The notes under the pieces: model-generated
Told to the model about the DNA's origin: nothing
Seen by the model: only the letters and a program-made list of their open reading frames with translations
The model's database searches: none
Origin: a bacterium
GTDB lineage: Bacteria; Bacteroidota; Ignavibacteria; Kapaibacteriales; UBA2268
Reading direction: 5' to 3'
Assembly (NCBI GenBank): GCA_024711295.1
Contig: JANJTB010000033.1
Coordinates: forward strand, 176,192-240,191
Length of the DNA: 64,000 bases
Shown: one piece after another, positions 35,367 through 43,475 of the stretch
Layout: every line of letters starts with the position of its first letter
Position numbering within the stretch: position 1 is the first letter of the stretch
Program-made: the position numbers and the translations under genes

Positions 35367-35518
35367 TTAATAAAAAGAAAATATTTGAGTCCGAAATAAT
35401 ACAGTCAGTTGTTTTGGGAGTTCCCGAAACTTTTGATGCCAAAGTAAATAATATAATAGAAAAAATCAAGAATTTTACTTATTTTTGCTTAATAACTAAT
35501 AATAGTTATAATTTGTAG
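35363..35518 (+). CDS. possible small protein overlapping the preceding frame
   Basis: 51 residues from TTG 35363, coupled to the preceding frame by a TTGA overlap; it ends 20 bases before the REC-CheB gene. The stretch ESEIIQSVVLGVPETFDAKV looks like protein rather than noise, but no family is recognised. It could be a decayed remnant of a larger gene spread over 35172-35518. Confidence 0.2.
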   Translation: MINKKKIFESEIIQSVVLGVPETFDAKVNNIIEKIKNFTYFCLITNNSYNL

Positions 35519-35538
35519 AAAAAATAATAACTGAATAG

Positions 35539-36552
35539 ATGAAAAAAATCTTAATTGTTGAAGATGAACTTGTTGGAGCTCTTCTATTAAAAAGAGTTCT
35601 AATGAAGGGCGGCTATGAAGTTGTACTGGCAAATAACGGTAGCGAAGCAATAGAGCATTTAAGGAAAGAGAAATTTGATGCCGTTTTGACCGATTGGATG
35701 ATGCCTCATACTGATGGTATTGAGCTTATCAAGCATATACGAAAAAAAATAAGACCGATTCCATTTTTAGTTTTGATAACTGCATTGGCGTCGGATACGG
35801 CGAAACAATATGCTTTGGAATCAGGTGCGGATGATTTCCTTGCCAAGCCTGTTGACATTGATGATTTACTTTCCCGACTCAGAGACGGACTTGAAAGGCA
35901 TACTCAGGATTCACCTGTTGTTCCTGTTTCGATTGTAACAAGAGAGATTGATGTAAAGCCACCACATGTTTGTGTTGCAATTGCATCTAGTACTGGGGGT
36001 CCTCCAACTCTTATGCATATTTTTAAAAATCTGGAATGGAAAAACAATGCTGCTTACCTTATTGTTCAGCACGGTCCCGCCTGGATGCTCGAAACATACT
36101 CCGACAGGTTAAGAAAAGAATCAGGCATGCCTGTTCACCTCGTTCCAAGCCGCCTGGCAATCGAACCAGGTGCTATTTACCTGGCTCCGGGTGATAAGCA
36201 CATCCGTGTTGATAGAGACTCATATCATGTAATACTGGATAATGGACCAAAAGAAAATTTTGTCCGCCCTTCTGCTGAACCATTATTCAGGTCTGCAGCA
36301 GATGCTTATGGCAAATATTGTATTGGTGTGGTTTTGACAGGATTAGGTAGAGACGGAGCTCAGGGTGCTGCAAAAATAGCAAGTGTCAAAGGTACCATAA
36401 TTGTTCAGGATCCTGCTACCTGTATAGCACCATCAATGCCCAATACTGTTATTGAATCAGGGATTCCACATAGAAAAGTACCTTATGATGATCTGCCTAA
36501 AGCAATCTCAGAAACTGTATTTCCAATAGCTGCTGCTCTGAAAAGGTCATAA
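35539..36552 (+). CDS. cheB: response regulator fused to a CheB methylesterase domain
   Basis: 337 residues. Receiver domain 1-120 with Asp8-Glu9, phosphoacceptor Asp52 (LTDWMMPHTDG) and Lys103. The CheB domain has the full catalytic triad: Ser151 (ASSTGGPPT), His178 (VQHGPA) and Asp272 (GRDGAQG). It removes methyl groups from glutamates of chemoreceptors, lowering their signal. No cheR, cheA or cheW is next to it, so it stands apart from any chemotaxis cluster; the chemoreceptor at the right edge is a possible substrate. CheB-like proteins also exist in non-chemotactic pathways. Confidence 0.9.
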   Translation: MKKILIVEDELVGALLLKRVLMKGGYEVVLANNGSEAIEHLRKEKFDAVLTDWMMPHTDGIELIKHIRKKIRPIPFLVLITALASDTAKQYALESGADDFLAKPVDIDDLLSRLRDGLERHTQDSPVVPVSIVTREIDVKPPHVCVAIASSTGGPPTLMHIFKNLEWKNNAAYLIVQHGPAWMLETYSDRLRKESGMPVHLVPSRLAIEPGAIYLAPGDKHIRVDRDSYHVILDNGPKENFVRPSAEPLFRSAADAYGKYCIGVVLTGLGRDGAQGAAKIASVKGTIIVQDPATCIAPSMPNTVIESGIPHRKVPYDDLPKAISETVFPIAAALKRS

Positions 36553-36571
36553 GTTTTTTTTTATAATAAAT

Positions 36572-36625
36572 AATCTCTTTTTTTTCAGGTGTTTTTAATC
36601 ATCTTCAAAAAAAGAGATTTTTTTT
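36572..36625 (+). terminator. intrinsic terminator after cheB
   Basis: AATCTCTTTTTTT (36572-36584) pairs with AAAAAAAGAGATT (36607-36619), followed by a run of T to 36625. Confidence 0.82.
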
Positions 36626-36746
36626 GTTATATTCATATTATTTCATACACAATCATCCAAAAATAAAAAAAAATACTTGTATATTTGACAATAATAAGTT
36701 ATTTTGACATTTGAAAATATGCAGAGTTCCAAACTAATATGTGAAT

Positions 36747-36763
36747 TTTGTGTCATAAACAAA
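36747..36763. promoter_or_regulatory. weak Rex-like dyad upstream of rex
   Basis: TTTGTGTCATAAACAAA is an imperfect dyad (6 of 8 positions pair about the central A) 46 bases upstream of the rex ATG. Rex sites in other bacteria have TTGTGA-type half sites, so self-control is plausible but unproven. Confidence 0.3.
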
Positions 36764-36809
36764 TATATTATGATAATTATTATTATTTCGAAATATAGGA
36801 TATACTAAA

Positions 36810-37442
36810 ATGACTAACAAAGGTCAGATACTGAGATTGCTAAATTATAAGAATCTACTTAAACATTTGCAGAGTCTTGGATTTAAGAAAGTATTTTCGG
36901 ATAATATTTCTGACACTTTGGAAATATCATCATCATTAGTAAGAAAAGATTTTGGCAATTTTGGAATAACCGGTAATCGCAAAGGCGGATATGATATTGA
37001 TTCGATTTTGTCAAAAATTGACGAAATTTTGGGAAAAGATGAAATCCAAAGAGTAATTATTGTTGGAGTTGGCAGAATAGGCGAAGCACTTATGAGCTAC
37101 CAGGGATTCATAAAAGAAGGCATACAGATAGTTGCTGGATTTGATATTGAGCCTGATAAAACAAAAACAGATACAAGTGTTCCGATCTACCACATTGATA
37201 AAGTTTCTGATTTTATCATTGAAAACAAAATCAAAATATGTATTCTAACAGTCCCTCAAATGGTTGCTAAACATACAGTAGATTTGTTGTCAGCATCTGG
37301 CATTGGTGGAATTCTCAATTTTACACCCATTAAATTCCAGAGTACATCTGAGTTAACTATTAACAACATTAATATTGTACATGAACTTGAGAATTTAATT
37401 TACGTAGTCAACAAACAAAAAGAAAATCAAAGCAAAACATAG
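36810..37442 (+). CDS. rex: redox-sensing transcriptional repressor Rex
   Basis: 210 residues, normal length. The N-terminal winged helix (LLNYKNLLKHLQSLGFKK, then ISSSLVRKDFGNFG) binds DNA; the Rossmann domain (VIIVGVGRIGEALMSY, VAGFDIEPDKTKT) binds NADH or NAD+. High NADH releases Rex from operators, which usually control fermentation and respiration genes. Neighbour downstream (8 bases) is a dihydroorotate-dehydrogenase-like gene, which makes that gene a likely co-regulated partner. The Rossmann GxGxxG is intact (GVGRIG). Confidence 0.92.
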   Translation: MTNKGQILRLLNYKNLLKHLQSLGFKKVFSDNISDTLEISSSLVRKDFGNFGITGNRKGGYDIDSILSKIDEILGKDEIQRVIIVGVGRIGEALMSYQGFIKEGIQIVAGFDIEPDKTKTDTSVPIYHIDKVSDFIIENKIKICILTVPQMVAKHTVDLLSASGIGGILNFTPIKFQSTSELTINNINIVHELENLIYVVNKQKENQSKT

Positions 37443-37450
37443 AGGTAAAA

Positions 37451-38422
37451 ATGTCAATTAATACTAAATTCATGGGTATTGACTTAAATAGTCCGATTAT
37501 TGTTGGAAGTTCAATATTAACAAACTCTTCAGAAAACCTCAAGAAAGCCGAAGATTACGGAGCAGGTGCTCTGGTAATTAAATCCCTATTCGAAGAACAA
37601 ATTCTTGCTGATTCCGGCAGAAATTTATCAGAAAAAGATATTTATAATTGGTATCCCGAAGCAATTAGAAATTTGGAAGGATATTCTGAAAGTGATTTGA
37701 TAGAGCATTATTTGAATTTAATTGAATTTGTAAAGAAAAATTTAACTATACCTGTTTTTGCAAGTATTAATTGCGTATCAGCTTTTGATTGGCCTCAGTT
37801 TGCTGTAAAGTTTGAGGAAGCCGGGGTTGATGCAATTGAATTAAATATTGTGGTACCCCCAAGCGATGAATCATCAAGCGGAGATGATATCTGTCTTAAT
37901 ATTTCAAATATTATAACATCGGTAAGAGAACATTGCACAATTCCAGTTTCCGTTAAACTTGCACCTTACTTTACTAATCATAATACTGCCCTCAGGCAAA
38001 TTGATGAATCAGGAATTGATGGCTTGGTGCTATTCAATAGACTATATACTCCGGACATTGATATAGATTCAATCAGCGTAGTCAATAATTACAGACTAAG
38101 TGGTTCTGGCGACATTAGTACATCACTTAGATGGATCACACTACTATCAGACTTGCTGAAGTCGGATATAGCCGGTTCAGGTGGAGTTAAGGATTATTCA
38201 GATATTCTAAAGTATTTGCTTGCTGGAGCGAAAGCAGTTCAAGTAACAAGCTGCTTGATAGTCAATGGTCTTGAATATATCAAAGAGTTAAACTCCGGAA
38301 TTTGCGAATGGATGAATTCAAAGAATTTTGAAAGTATTAATGACTTCAGGGGGTTGATAAACCAGAATCCTGAATTTAAAAAGCAGTTTAACCGAGTACA
38401 ATATCTTAGATTCGATACCTGA
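37451..38422 (+). CDS. second dihydroorotate dehydrogenase-like FMN protein
   Basis: 323 residues, same family as the protein at 26107-27105: start MGIDLNSPIIVGSSILTNS, PVFASINCVSAFDWPQFA, GVDAIELNIVVPP, PVSVKLAPYFTNHNT and IAGSGGVKDYSDILKYLLAGA. The two proteins are clearly paralogous but diverged. The usual PyrD catalytic loop is not evident. It is 8 bases downstream of rex and probably in the same transcript; a redox role is implied by both gene contexts. Confidence 0.83.
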   Translation: MSINTKFMGIDLNSPIIVGSSILTNSSENLKKAEDYGAGALVIKSLFEEQILADSGRNLSEKDIYNWYPEAIRNLEGYSESDLIEHYLNLIEFVKKNLTIPVFASINCVSAFDWPQFAVKFEEAGVDAIELNIVVPPSDESSSGDDICLNISNIITSVREHCTIPVSVKLAPYFTNHNTALRQIDESGIDGLVLFNRLYTPDIDIDSISVVNNYRLSGSGDISTSLRWITLLSDLLKSDIAGSGGVKDYSDILKYLLAGAKAVQVTSCLIVNGLEYIKELNSGICEWMNSKNFESINDFRGLINQNPEFKKQFNRVQYLRFDT

Positions 38423-38489
38423 TAATTTGTAAATTATTTTTGTTGATTTACGTTTCTAATTTAATTTCATATTCAATAAGTTAAATTAG

Positions 38490-39485
38490 ATGCTAAATTA
38501 CATTAATAAAAATGATATTTACAAAATTGTAAGTTCGTCAAAAAACGTTGTCATATCTACTCATACTAACCCTGATGGTGATGCTGTTGGGTCAGAAATT
38601 GCATTATTTTCACTTTTAAAAAAGCTTGGCAAAAGTGTAACTATCCTGAATGATTCGCCAACTCCAGATAATTTAAAATTTATTGATCCTGAGAATGCAA
38701 TCAGAAAGTACGATTCTACTGATATTCAGTATATTCTTTCTGCAGATCTGATAATAATAGCTGATTTGAACGATCCCAAAAGGTTAAAATCCCTTCAGGA
38801 GCCGATACAAAACTCAAAAGCCAGAAAGCTTGTAATTGATCATCATATTGAGCCTCAGAAATTTGCAGACTATTATTATATAAATACTGACGAGACTTCT
38901 ACCGGACAGATGGTTTTCGATATTTTTAAATTGTTTGATAACATAGAATTTGACGTTACAGATTCAACTGCTTTGTATTCTGCAATAATGACTGATACCG
39001 GAAGTTTTAGATTTCCTAGGACAATACCCAAAACTCATCATACTATTGCAGAACTAATTCAAAATGGTGCTGACCCTGTTTCAATTTACGAGAATATTTA
39101 CAATTCAAACTCCCTTGCAGCAACACTGATATTAGGAGAAGCTTTAAGCAATATCAGACTATATCTAGGTGGTAAGCTTTCAATAATGATGATTACAGAT
39201 GAAATGTTTAGGAGGACTAAGGCTAAAAATGAAGATATTGACAATTTTGTGGAAAAAACTCTATCAATTTCAGGTGTTGCATTAGGAGTATTAATTGCAA
39301 ATGTTAGTGGTAAGAATGAAATAAGATGTTCGTTTAGGAGTAAAGGGAATATTTCGGCAAGGGATTTAGCAGTACAGTTCGGTGGTGGTGGCCATTTTCA
39401 TGCCGCTGGTGCAAGATTATTTGATATGTCCCTCGACGATGCTAAGTCAAAAATTGTTGAAGCTGCTTCCGGATTATTGTCTTAA
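38490..39485 (+). CDS. DHH-family phosphoesterase, NrnA-like
   Basis: 331 residues. DHH domain motifs: STHTNPDGDAVGSE, LIIADLND, VIDHH and IMTDTGSFRFPRT; the DHHA1 domain ends AVQFGGGGHFHAAGARL. The family degrades short RNA oligomers and 3'-phosphoadenosine-5'-phosphate, using Mn at the Asp/His cluster. Members also act on c-di-AMP breakdown products, so the exact substrate is open. The stop overlaps the convergent small gene at 39482 by 4 bases. A gap of 67 bases separates it from the preceding gene. Confidence 0.88.
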   Translation: MLNYINKNDIYKIVSSSKNVVISTHTNPDGDAVGSEIALFSLLKKLGKSVTILNDSPTPDNLKFIDPENAIRKYDSTDIQYILSADLIIIADLNDPKRLKSLQEPIQNSKARKLVIDHHIEPQKFADYYYINTDETSTGQMVFDIFKLFDNIEFDVTDSTALYSAIMTDTGSFRFPRTIPKTHHTIAELIQNGADPVSIYENIYNSNSLAATLILGEALSNIRLYLGGKLSIMMITDEMFRRTKAKNEDIDNFVEKTLSISGVALGVLIANVSGKNEIRCSFRSKGNISARDLAVQFGGGGHFHAAGARLFDMSLDDAKSKIVEAASGLLS

Positions 39486-39658
39486 CCGATAAAAATATAA
39501 TTTTCCATCAGATAGTAAATTACAGCTATAATAATTAATAAAACAATGGTCTTCATTACTTTTTTAAGTATTGAATAAATAATCGTTCCGAGTACTGCTG
39601 CTAATATTACTTTGAATATAACCGGCATTTCGCGAGTCAAGTTAAATAATTCTTCCAT
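39482..39658 (-). CDS. tiny membrane protein, last gene of the TonB operon
   Basis: 58 residues from ATG 39658. One or two hydrophobic segments (FKVILAAVLGTIIYSIL, then MKTIVLLIIIAVIYYL) preceded by a short amphipathic N-terminus. No family recognised. The start overlaps the stop of the TonB-like gene (TAATG), which argues that it is a real, coupled gene. A longer in-frame start at 39730 would lie deep inside the TonB gene and is not used here. Confidence 0.6.
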   Translation of the reverse strand: MEELFNLTREMPVIFKVILAAVLGTIIYSILKKVMKTIVLLIIIAVIYYLMENYIFIG

Positions 39659-40440
39659 TATCTTAATACAAAAGAAAGTGGAATAATACCTTCCATAACA
39701 ACATCTTCTTTCAAGACATTGAATCGCCACTGACGAAGAGCTGTAAGAGCAGCCGTTTCGAGTCTTGGGTCTGCCTTTTGTAATGGAATAATTCTGCCTA
39801 CCGTACCATCTGGTAAAACTGTGAACTTAAATTTAAGCTCAGCATTAGTATTTACCCCTGCAGGAAACTTCGGTAACGGTTTGTGCAAAACTATACGATT
39901 TCCGCCTCCACCCCATTCAATATCGCCAAATCCATACCCCATACCTTTTCCTGAACCTCGCGAACCAAGACCACTGCCATCAATCACTCCTTCACTTGTT
40001 CCGATGTCTCTTGTACCACTACCCTTATCGTTACCTTTTACCTTGTCTGCAGATGATAATTCCTTGACAGGTATCGGGTTAGAAATATCACTAATATCTT
40101 GTTGCACGGCATCTTTTACTTGTTTTGTGAGTGCAGGTGTAGCAGCATCTTCCAATATTGATTGAGCTTTGTCGCCCTTGCGTGATGCACCTTCTTTGGT
40201 TAGGTTACCTTTGCTCATTCCAGTGCCATCTCCATCACCAAAATTAAGCATTACAAGTGGAACAGAATTTATTTGAATGCTTCTTACATAAGGTTGCTTT
40301 ATTTGCCACCAAGTACCAAAAATTAAAAATAAAATTACTAAAGTAATAGAAATACCAAAACCGCGGGCTGTGTTGGTATCCCATGGTAATTTTATCTGCA
40401 GAGCTGGTTGCTCTTCTTGAAATTTTGGTTTCCTATACAT
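39658..40440 (-). CDS. TonB-family energy transducer
   Basis: 260 residues from ATG 40440, chosen because AGGAAG (40445-40450) precedes it; an earlier in-frame ATG overlaps the SPOR gene. One N-terminal membrane helix (FGISITLVILFLIFGTWW), a long Gly/Ser/Lys-rich periplasmic linker with many GKGMGYG-like turns, and a C-terminal TonB domain: LKFKFTVLPDGTVGRIIPLQ then ETAALTALRQWRF. TonB proteins transmit inner-membrane proton energy to outer-membrane receptors; the barrel encoded upstream (41870) is the natural candidate partner. No exbB/exbD is nearby. Confidence 0.85.
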   Translation of the reverse strand: MYRKPKFQEEQPALQIKLPWDTNTARGFGISITLVILFLIFGTWWQIKQPYVRSIQINSVPLVMLNFGDGDGTGMSKGNLTKEGASRKGDKAQSILEDAATPALTKQVKDAVQQDISDISNPIPVKELSSADKVKGNDKGSGTRDIGTSEGVIDGSGLGSRGSGKGMGYGFGDIEWGGGGNRIVLHKPLPKFPAGVNTNAELKFKFTVLPDGTVGRIIPLQKADPRLETAALTALRQWRFNVLKEDVVMEGIIPLSFVLR

Positions 40441-40456
40441 AATACTTCCTCTCTTT

Positions 40457-41869
40457 TTACTTTTCTCTATCAATCCAAGTCTGGGCAAAACCATATCTTA
40501 ATGCTGCGTTTTTAGCTTCTTCCCGTGTTGTAAATTTTCCGAAACGTACTCTATACCATATTTTATCTCGTACTTTTTGTTCACTAATAAATGCATCGGA
40601 AATATTTTTTGCTTTCAACTTACTCAACCATTGTAAAGCGTCTTCTTTTGAAGGTGACGAATAAATCTGGATTATATATATACCTGGCTCATCTTTTGGA
40701 ATAAAGGTTTCATCTACAGCCCGATTCCGAACCTCCTGAATATCCAATTCATTAATTGTTTTAATCTCTGCAAAATCATCATGAGATTGCTGAGTATTTT
40801 TTTCAGTATTACTTGGTTTTTCGCTCTTTACTTTTCGGTTTTTTAAAACTTCTGTTCTAATGTCTTTGTCTATTTTACTTTCTTGCCTGACGACTGTTTT
40901 ATTTAAAATGTTATTATTCTCATGCGTTGGTTTCACGACAGTTTTACTTTCTTGAATATTTTTTGATTCATCCAAATTGGCAGTCACTGATTTGGCAGAA
41001 CCGGTATCTTCAGGCTTAGAAGATTCATTATCCGACAGCTTTACATATGAATCTTTAATTTCTTTATTTGATAACCCATCGGATACTTTTTTAGATTCAT
41101 TTTCTTCCTTAATAACCAAAGTATCTTTTTTGTATTTATCTTTTAACGGTTCTTTAATATCATCCATAAAAAACAAGATGAATCCAGCACCTAAAAGAGT
41201 TAGAAATAAAGCAGCTACACCTGTATATAGAATCCATGCAGGGATTTTTCTTCTTTCTCTTTTTTGCTCCTGTGGCTTATCAAGTATTTCATTCAAATCA
41301 GGTTGAGGAATATTTTTGTCTTCTTCCGAAATTTCCCTTTCAGTAAATGTTGATGTACTTGGTTTGTCGAGGTCATAATCTGATATTAGGACTTCGGTAT
41401 CTGCGTTATCAGACGAAATCGGATCGAAAGGTAATTGTTCAAGAATATCTTCAATATCATTGTTTTTATTGGTATTACTACTTTTTTTCCTACCGGCGAC
41501 TGCCATAACACCTTTAAGATACCCTTGGAAATCAGGATCTTCAAGCTCATCAATCGGTTCAGGATTCTTTTGCAATTTTTTCTTTTCGTACTCAAACAAG
41601 TCATCTTCAACTTCAGGAGTAGATTCTTCTTCAGTTATAATGTCATCTTTGATATCAGTGTTCGTGGAAAAATCATCTGAATCTATTTCTGATATTCCAT
41701 CAGCCATGTATTCGTTAAAGTGCTGTTCGGGCAATGGATTTGTAAACAAAAAAATGTTCCCGGGATAGTGCTTATCCTGAATAGAGAAAGAGTCATCATC
41801 AGGTTCTCCTGGTTGAAAACCACCGATAATTTCTTCTTCATTCAATATGTCAGGTCTAAGTTCAGCCAT
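40457..41869 (-). CDS. membrane-anchored SPOR-domain protein
   Basis: 470 residues. Residues 1-215 are acidic and likely cytoplasmic; a single membrane helix follows (IPAWILYTGVAALFLTLLGA); then a Lys/Asn/Ser-rich periplasmic linker; and a C-terminal SPOR domain (about 395-470: GIYIIQIYSSPSKEDALQWL, IWYRVRFGKFTTREEAKNA). SPOR domains bind denuded glycan strands of peptidoglycan, often at the division site. The ATG directly follows the stop of the barrel gene. The topology (large acidic cytoplasmic N-terminus) is like DamX/DedD-class proteins but longer. Confidence 0.83.
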   Translation of the reverse strand: MAELRPDILNEEEIIGGFQPGEPDDDSFSIQDKHYPGNIFLFTNPLPEQHFNEYMADGISEIDSDDFSTNTDIKDDIITEEESTPEVEDDLFEYEKKKLQKNPEPIDELEDPDFQGYLKGVMAVAGRKKSSNTNKNNDIEDILEQLPFDPISSDNADTEVLISDYDLDKPSTSTFTEREISEEDKNIPQPDLNEILDKPQEQKRERRKIPAWILYTGVAALFLTLLGAGFILFFMDDIKEPLKDKYKKDTLVIKEENESKKVSDGLSNKEIKDSYVKLSDNESSKPEDTGSAKSVTANLDESKNIQESKTVVKPTHENNNILNKTVVRQESKIDKDIRTEVLKNRKVKSEKPSNTEKNTQQSHDDFAEIKTINELDIQEVRNRAVDETFIPKDEPGIYIIQIYSSPSKEDALQWLSKLKAKNISDAFISEQKVRDKIWYRVRFGKFTTREEAKNAALRYGFAQTWIDREK

Positions 41870-43474
41870 TTAAAACTGCCACATAACTCCAAATGAAACA
41901 AAAACATTTCTTTCTCTGTAGCCTTCCCAAACATAAATATCACTATTTAAGAGATTTTCGAATCTCAAGAAGGCTCTTAGTCCATCATAAATTTTATAAT
42001 TTCCTTCAATCCTTAAGTTTATATACGAATCAAGCTCGACAGTGTTTTGAAAATCAGCAAATCGCTTCCCAATATAATCTAATCCAAAATTTGTGCCAAG
42101 ATTTCCAAACCAGGTCTTATGATAATCTGCGCTTAATTTCAGTTGTGGAACATAAGGTACAGACTTACCATCAAAGTCAGTTAAAGAGCTTTCTGTAGCA
42201 GTAATATTTGCTGTCAATTTATCCTCAGAACTTATAAACCAGTATGCTTCGAAGAATGATTTAAACAGAGAAATGCTTTCATAACCCAAATCAAAACTGC
42301 CAGGATAGAATAAAAGGTCTTGCTTGAAAATTGGAAATCTTTCAGTTCTTCTAAATCTGAATCCGGCAGACAATCCAAGCACTTCATTTGGATGAAATAT
42401 TAAATTTCCACTTAAGTTCATTATATCATAAGCATAGTCAAAAAAAGCCATATTCGAAATATATGGATTATAATAAGCCAAATCTCTGAATTTATGATTC
42501 TCTAAACCGCTTCTGATATCAGCCCTAAGAGTAAGTAGTTTATTTAATCTGTATTCCAAATTACCTTCAATTAACAAGCCGCCACGGTCTATTCCAGCTG
42601 AATTCGTAGCCCACTGCAACCCAGCACCACCGGTAAGCGAAATATCTTGCGAGAATATTGATAATGAAGCATCCAGCTGAATAAAGTTAGTCGCCTGTCC
42701 TCTTAGTGTATGCAAATCAATTAATAAGTTACCAGCAACCTGAAAATTATTCCAAATGTTATGCATTTTTAAGTAACCAAACAGGTTATTATCGGCATTT
42801 TTGAAGTCGTTAGTGATTAATTGATAACCATTAAATCCGGCACCTGTCTCAAACTTAAATCCCTGATAGTTACCATCTACATCAACTTTTGCCGAAAAGT
42901 TGTTGGTAGTCCTGTTCAGAGCAGTTGGATTTGCAAAAAGCTTATAAGAATTAGTATTAAAGTCAATTTGTGTACGCGTACGACTTCCACCAAAAATAAA
43001 GAATTTTTGTGGTGCTATGTAATCTGAGGACAGTTTTAAATTAAATTTTGAAAAATCAGCATTAGATAAATGTCCATCACTCATTTCGTATCCAATTTGA
43101 CTATAAATACCATAATTAGCAATATCGAACTCATATCCTGCATCAATCTGAGCTGTGGTAAATCTTCCAAACTGAGCTTTCACAAATCCGTCCTTTACAT
43201 TTCTCTCTATCGTGTTCAAAGTTAGTTGCTCTACCGGAAAGGACTGAGAGCTCTGTTTTTCTAAAGAATTTAATGAATCCAACTCAGCATCAGTAAGTGT
43301 TTTAGGTCGTTCAGGATTTTGCTTAACTCCGGAATTTACATTTAATTGCAAAGTACCCTGGATGATAAAATTCGGTAATTCTAATGGCTCAGGTGATGAT
43401 TGCTCTTTTTTGGATTCTTGTGCAAGTAAATTTACAGCAGAGAATAAAACTAAAAATATCACTATCTTTTTCAT
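41870..43474 (-). CDS. outer-membrane beta-barrel protein with TonB-box-like N-terminus
   Basis: 534 residues. Signal peptide MKKIVIFLVLFSAVNLLAQ. The mature N-terminus has LELPNFIIQGTLQ, reminiscent of the LPEVVVTG strand of TonB-dependent receptors, but no plug domain follows. From residue 95 on the sequence consists of amphipathic beta strands with long turns, ending VSFGVMWQF with terminal Phe, as in outer-membrane barrels. It may be a plugless TonB-dependent-receptor-like porin. The start is 1 base after the TPR gene stop. Substrate unknown. Confidence 0.75.
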   Translation of the reverse strand: MKKIVIFLVLFSAVNLLAQESKKEQSSPEPLELPNFIIQGTLQLNVNSGVKQNPERPKTLTDAELDSLNSLEKQSSQSFPVEQLTLNTIERNVKDGFVKAQFGRFTTAQIDAGYEFDIANYGIYSQIGYEMSDGHLSNADFSKFNLKLSSDYIAPQKFFIFGGSRTRTQIDFNTNSYKLFANPTALNRTTNNFSAKVDVDGNYQGFKFETGAGFNGYQLITNDFKNADNNLFGYLKMHNIWNNFQVAGNLLIDLHTLRGQATNFIQLDASLSIFSQDISLTGGAGLQWATNSAGIDRGGLLIEGNLEYRLNKLLTLRADIRSGLENHKFRDLAYYNPYISNMAFFDYAYDIMNLSGNLIFHPNEVLGLSAGFRFRRTERFPIFKQDLLFYPGSFDLGYESISLFKSFFEAYWFISSEDKLTANITATESSLTDFDGKSVPYVPQLKLSADYHKTWFGNLGTNFGLDYIGKRFADFQNTVELDSYINLRIEGNYKIYDGLRAFLRFENLLNSDIYVWEGYRERNVFVSFGVMWQF

Positions 43475-43475
43475 A

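Noticed and set aside
39821..40165. Plus-strand frame with Pro-rich repeats opposite the TonB gene
   Set aside because: The Pro-rich pattern is the antisense of the Gly-rich TonB linker.
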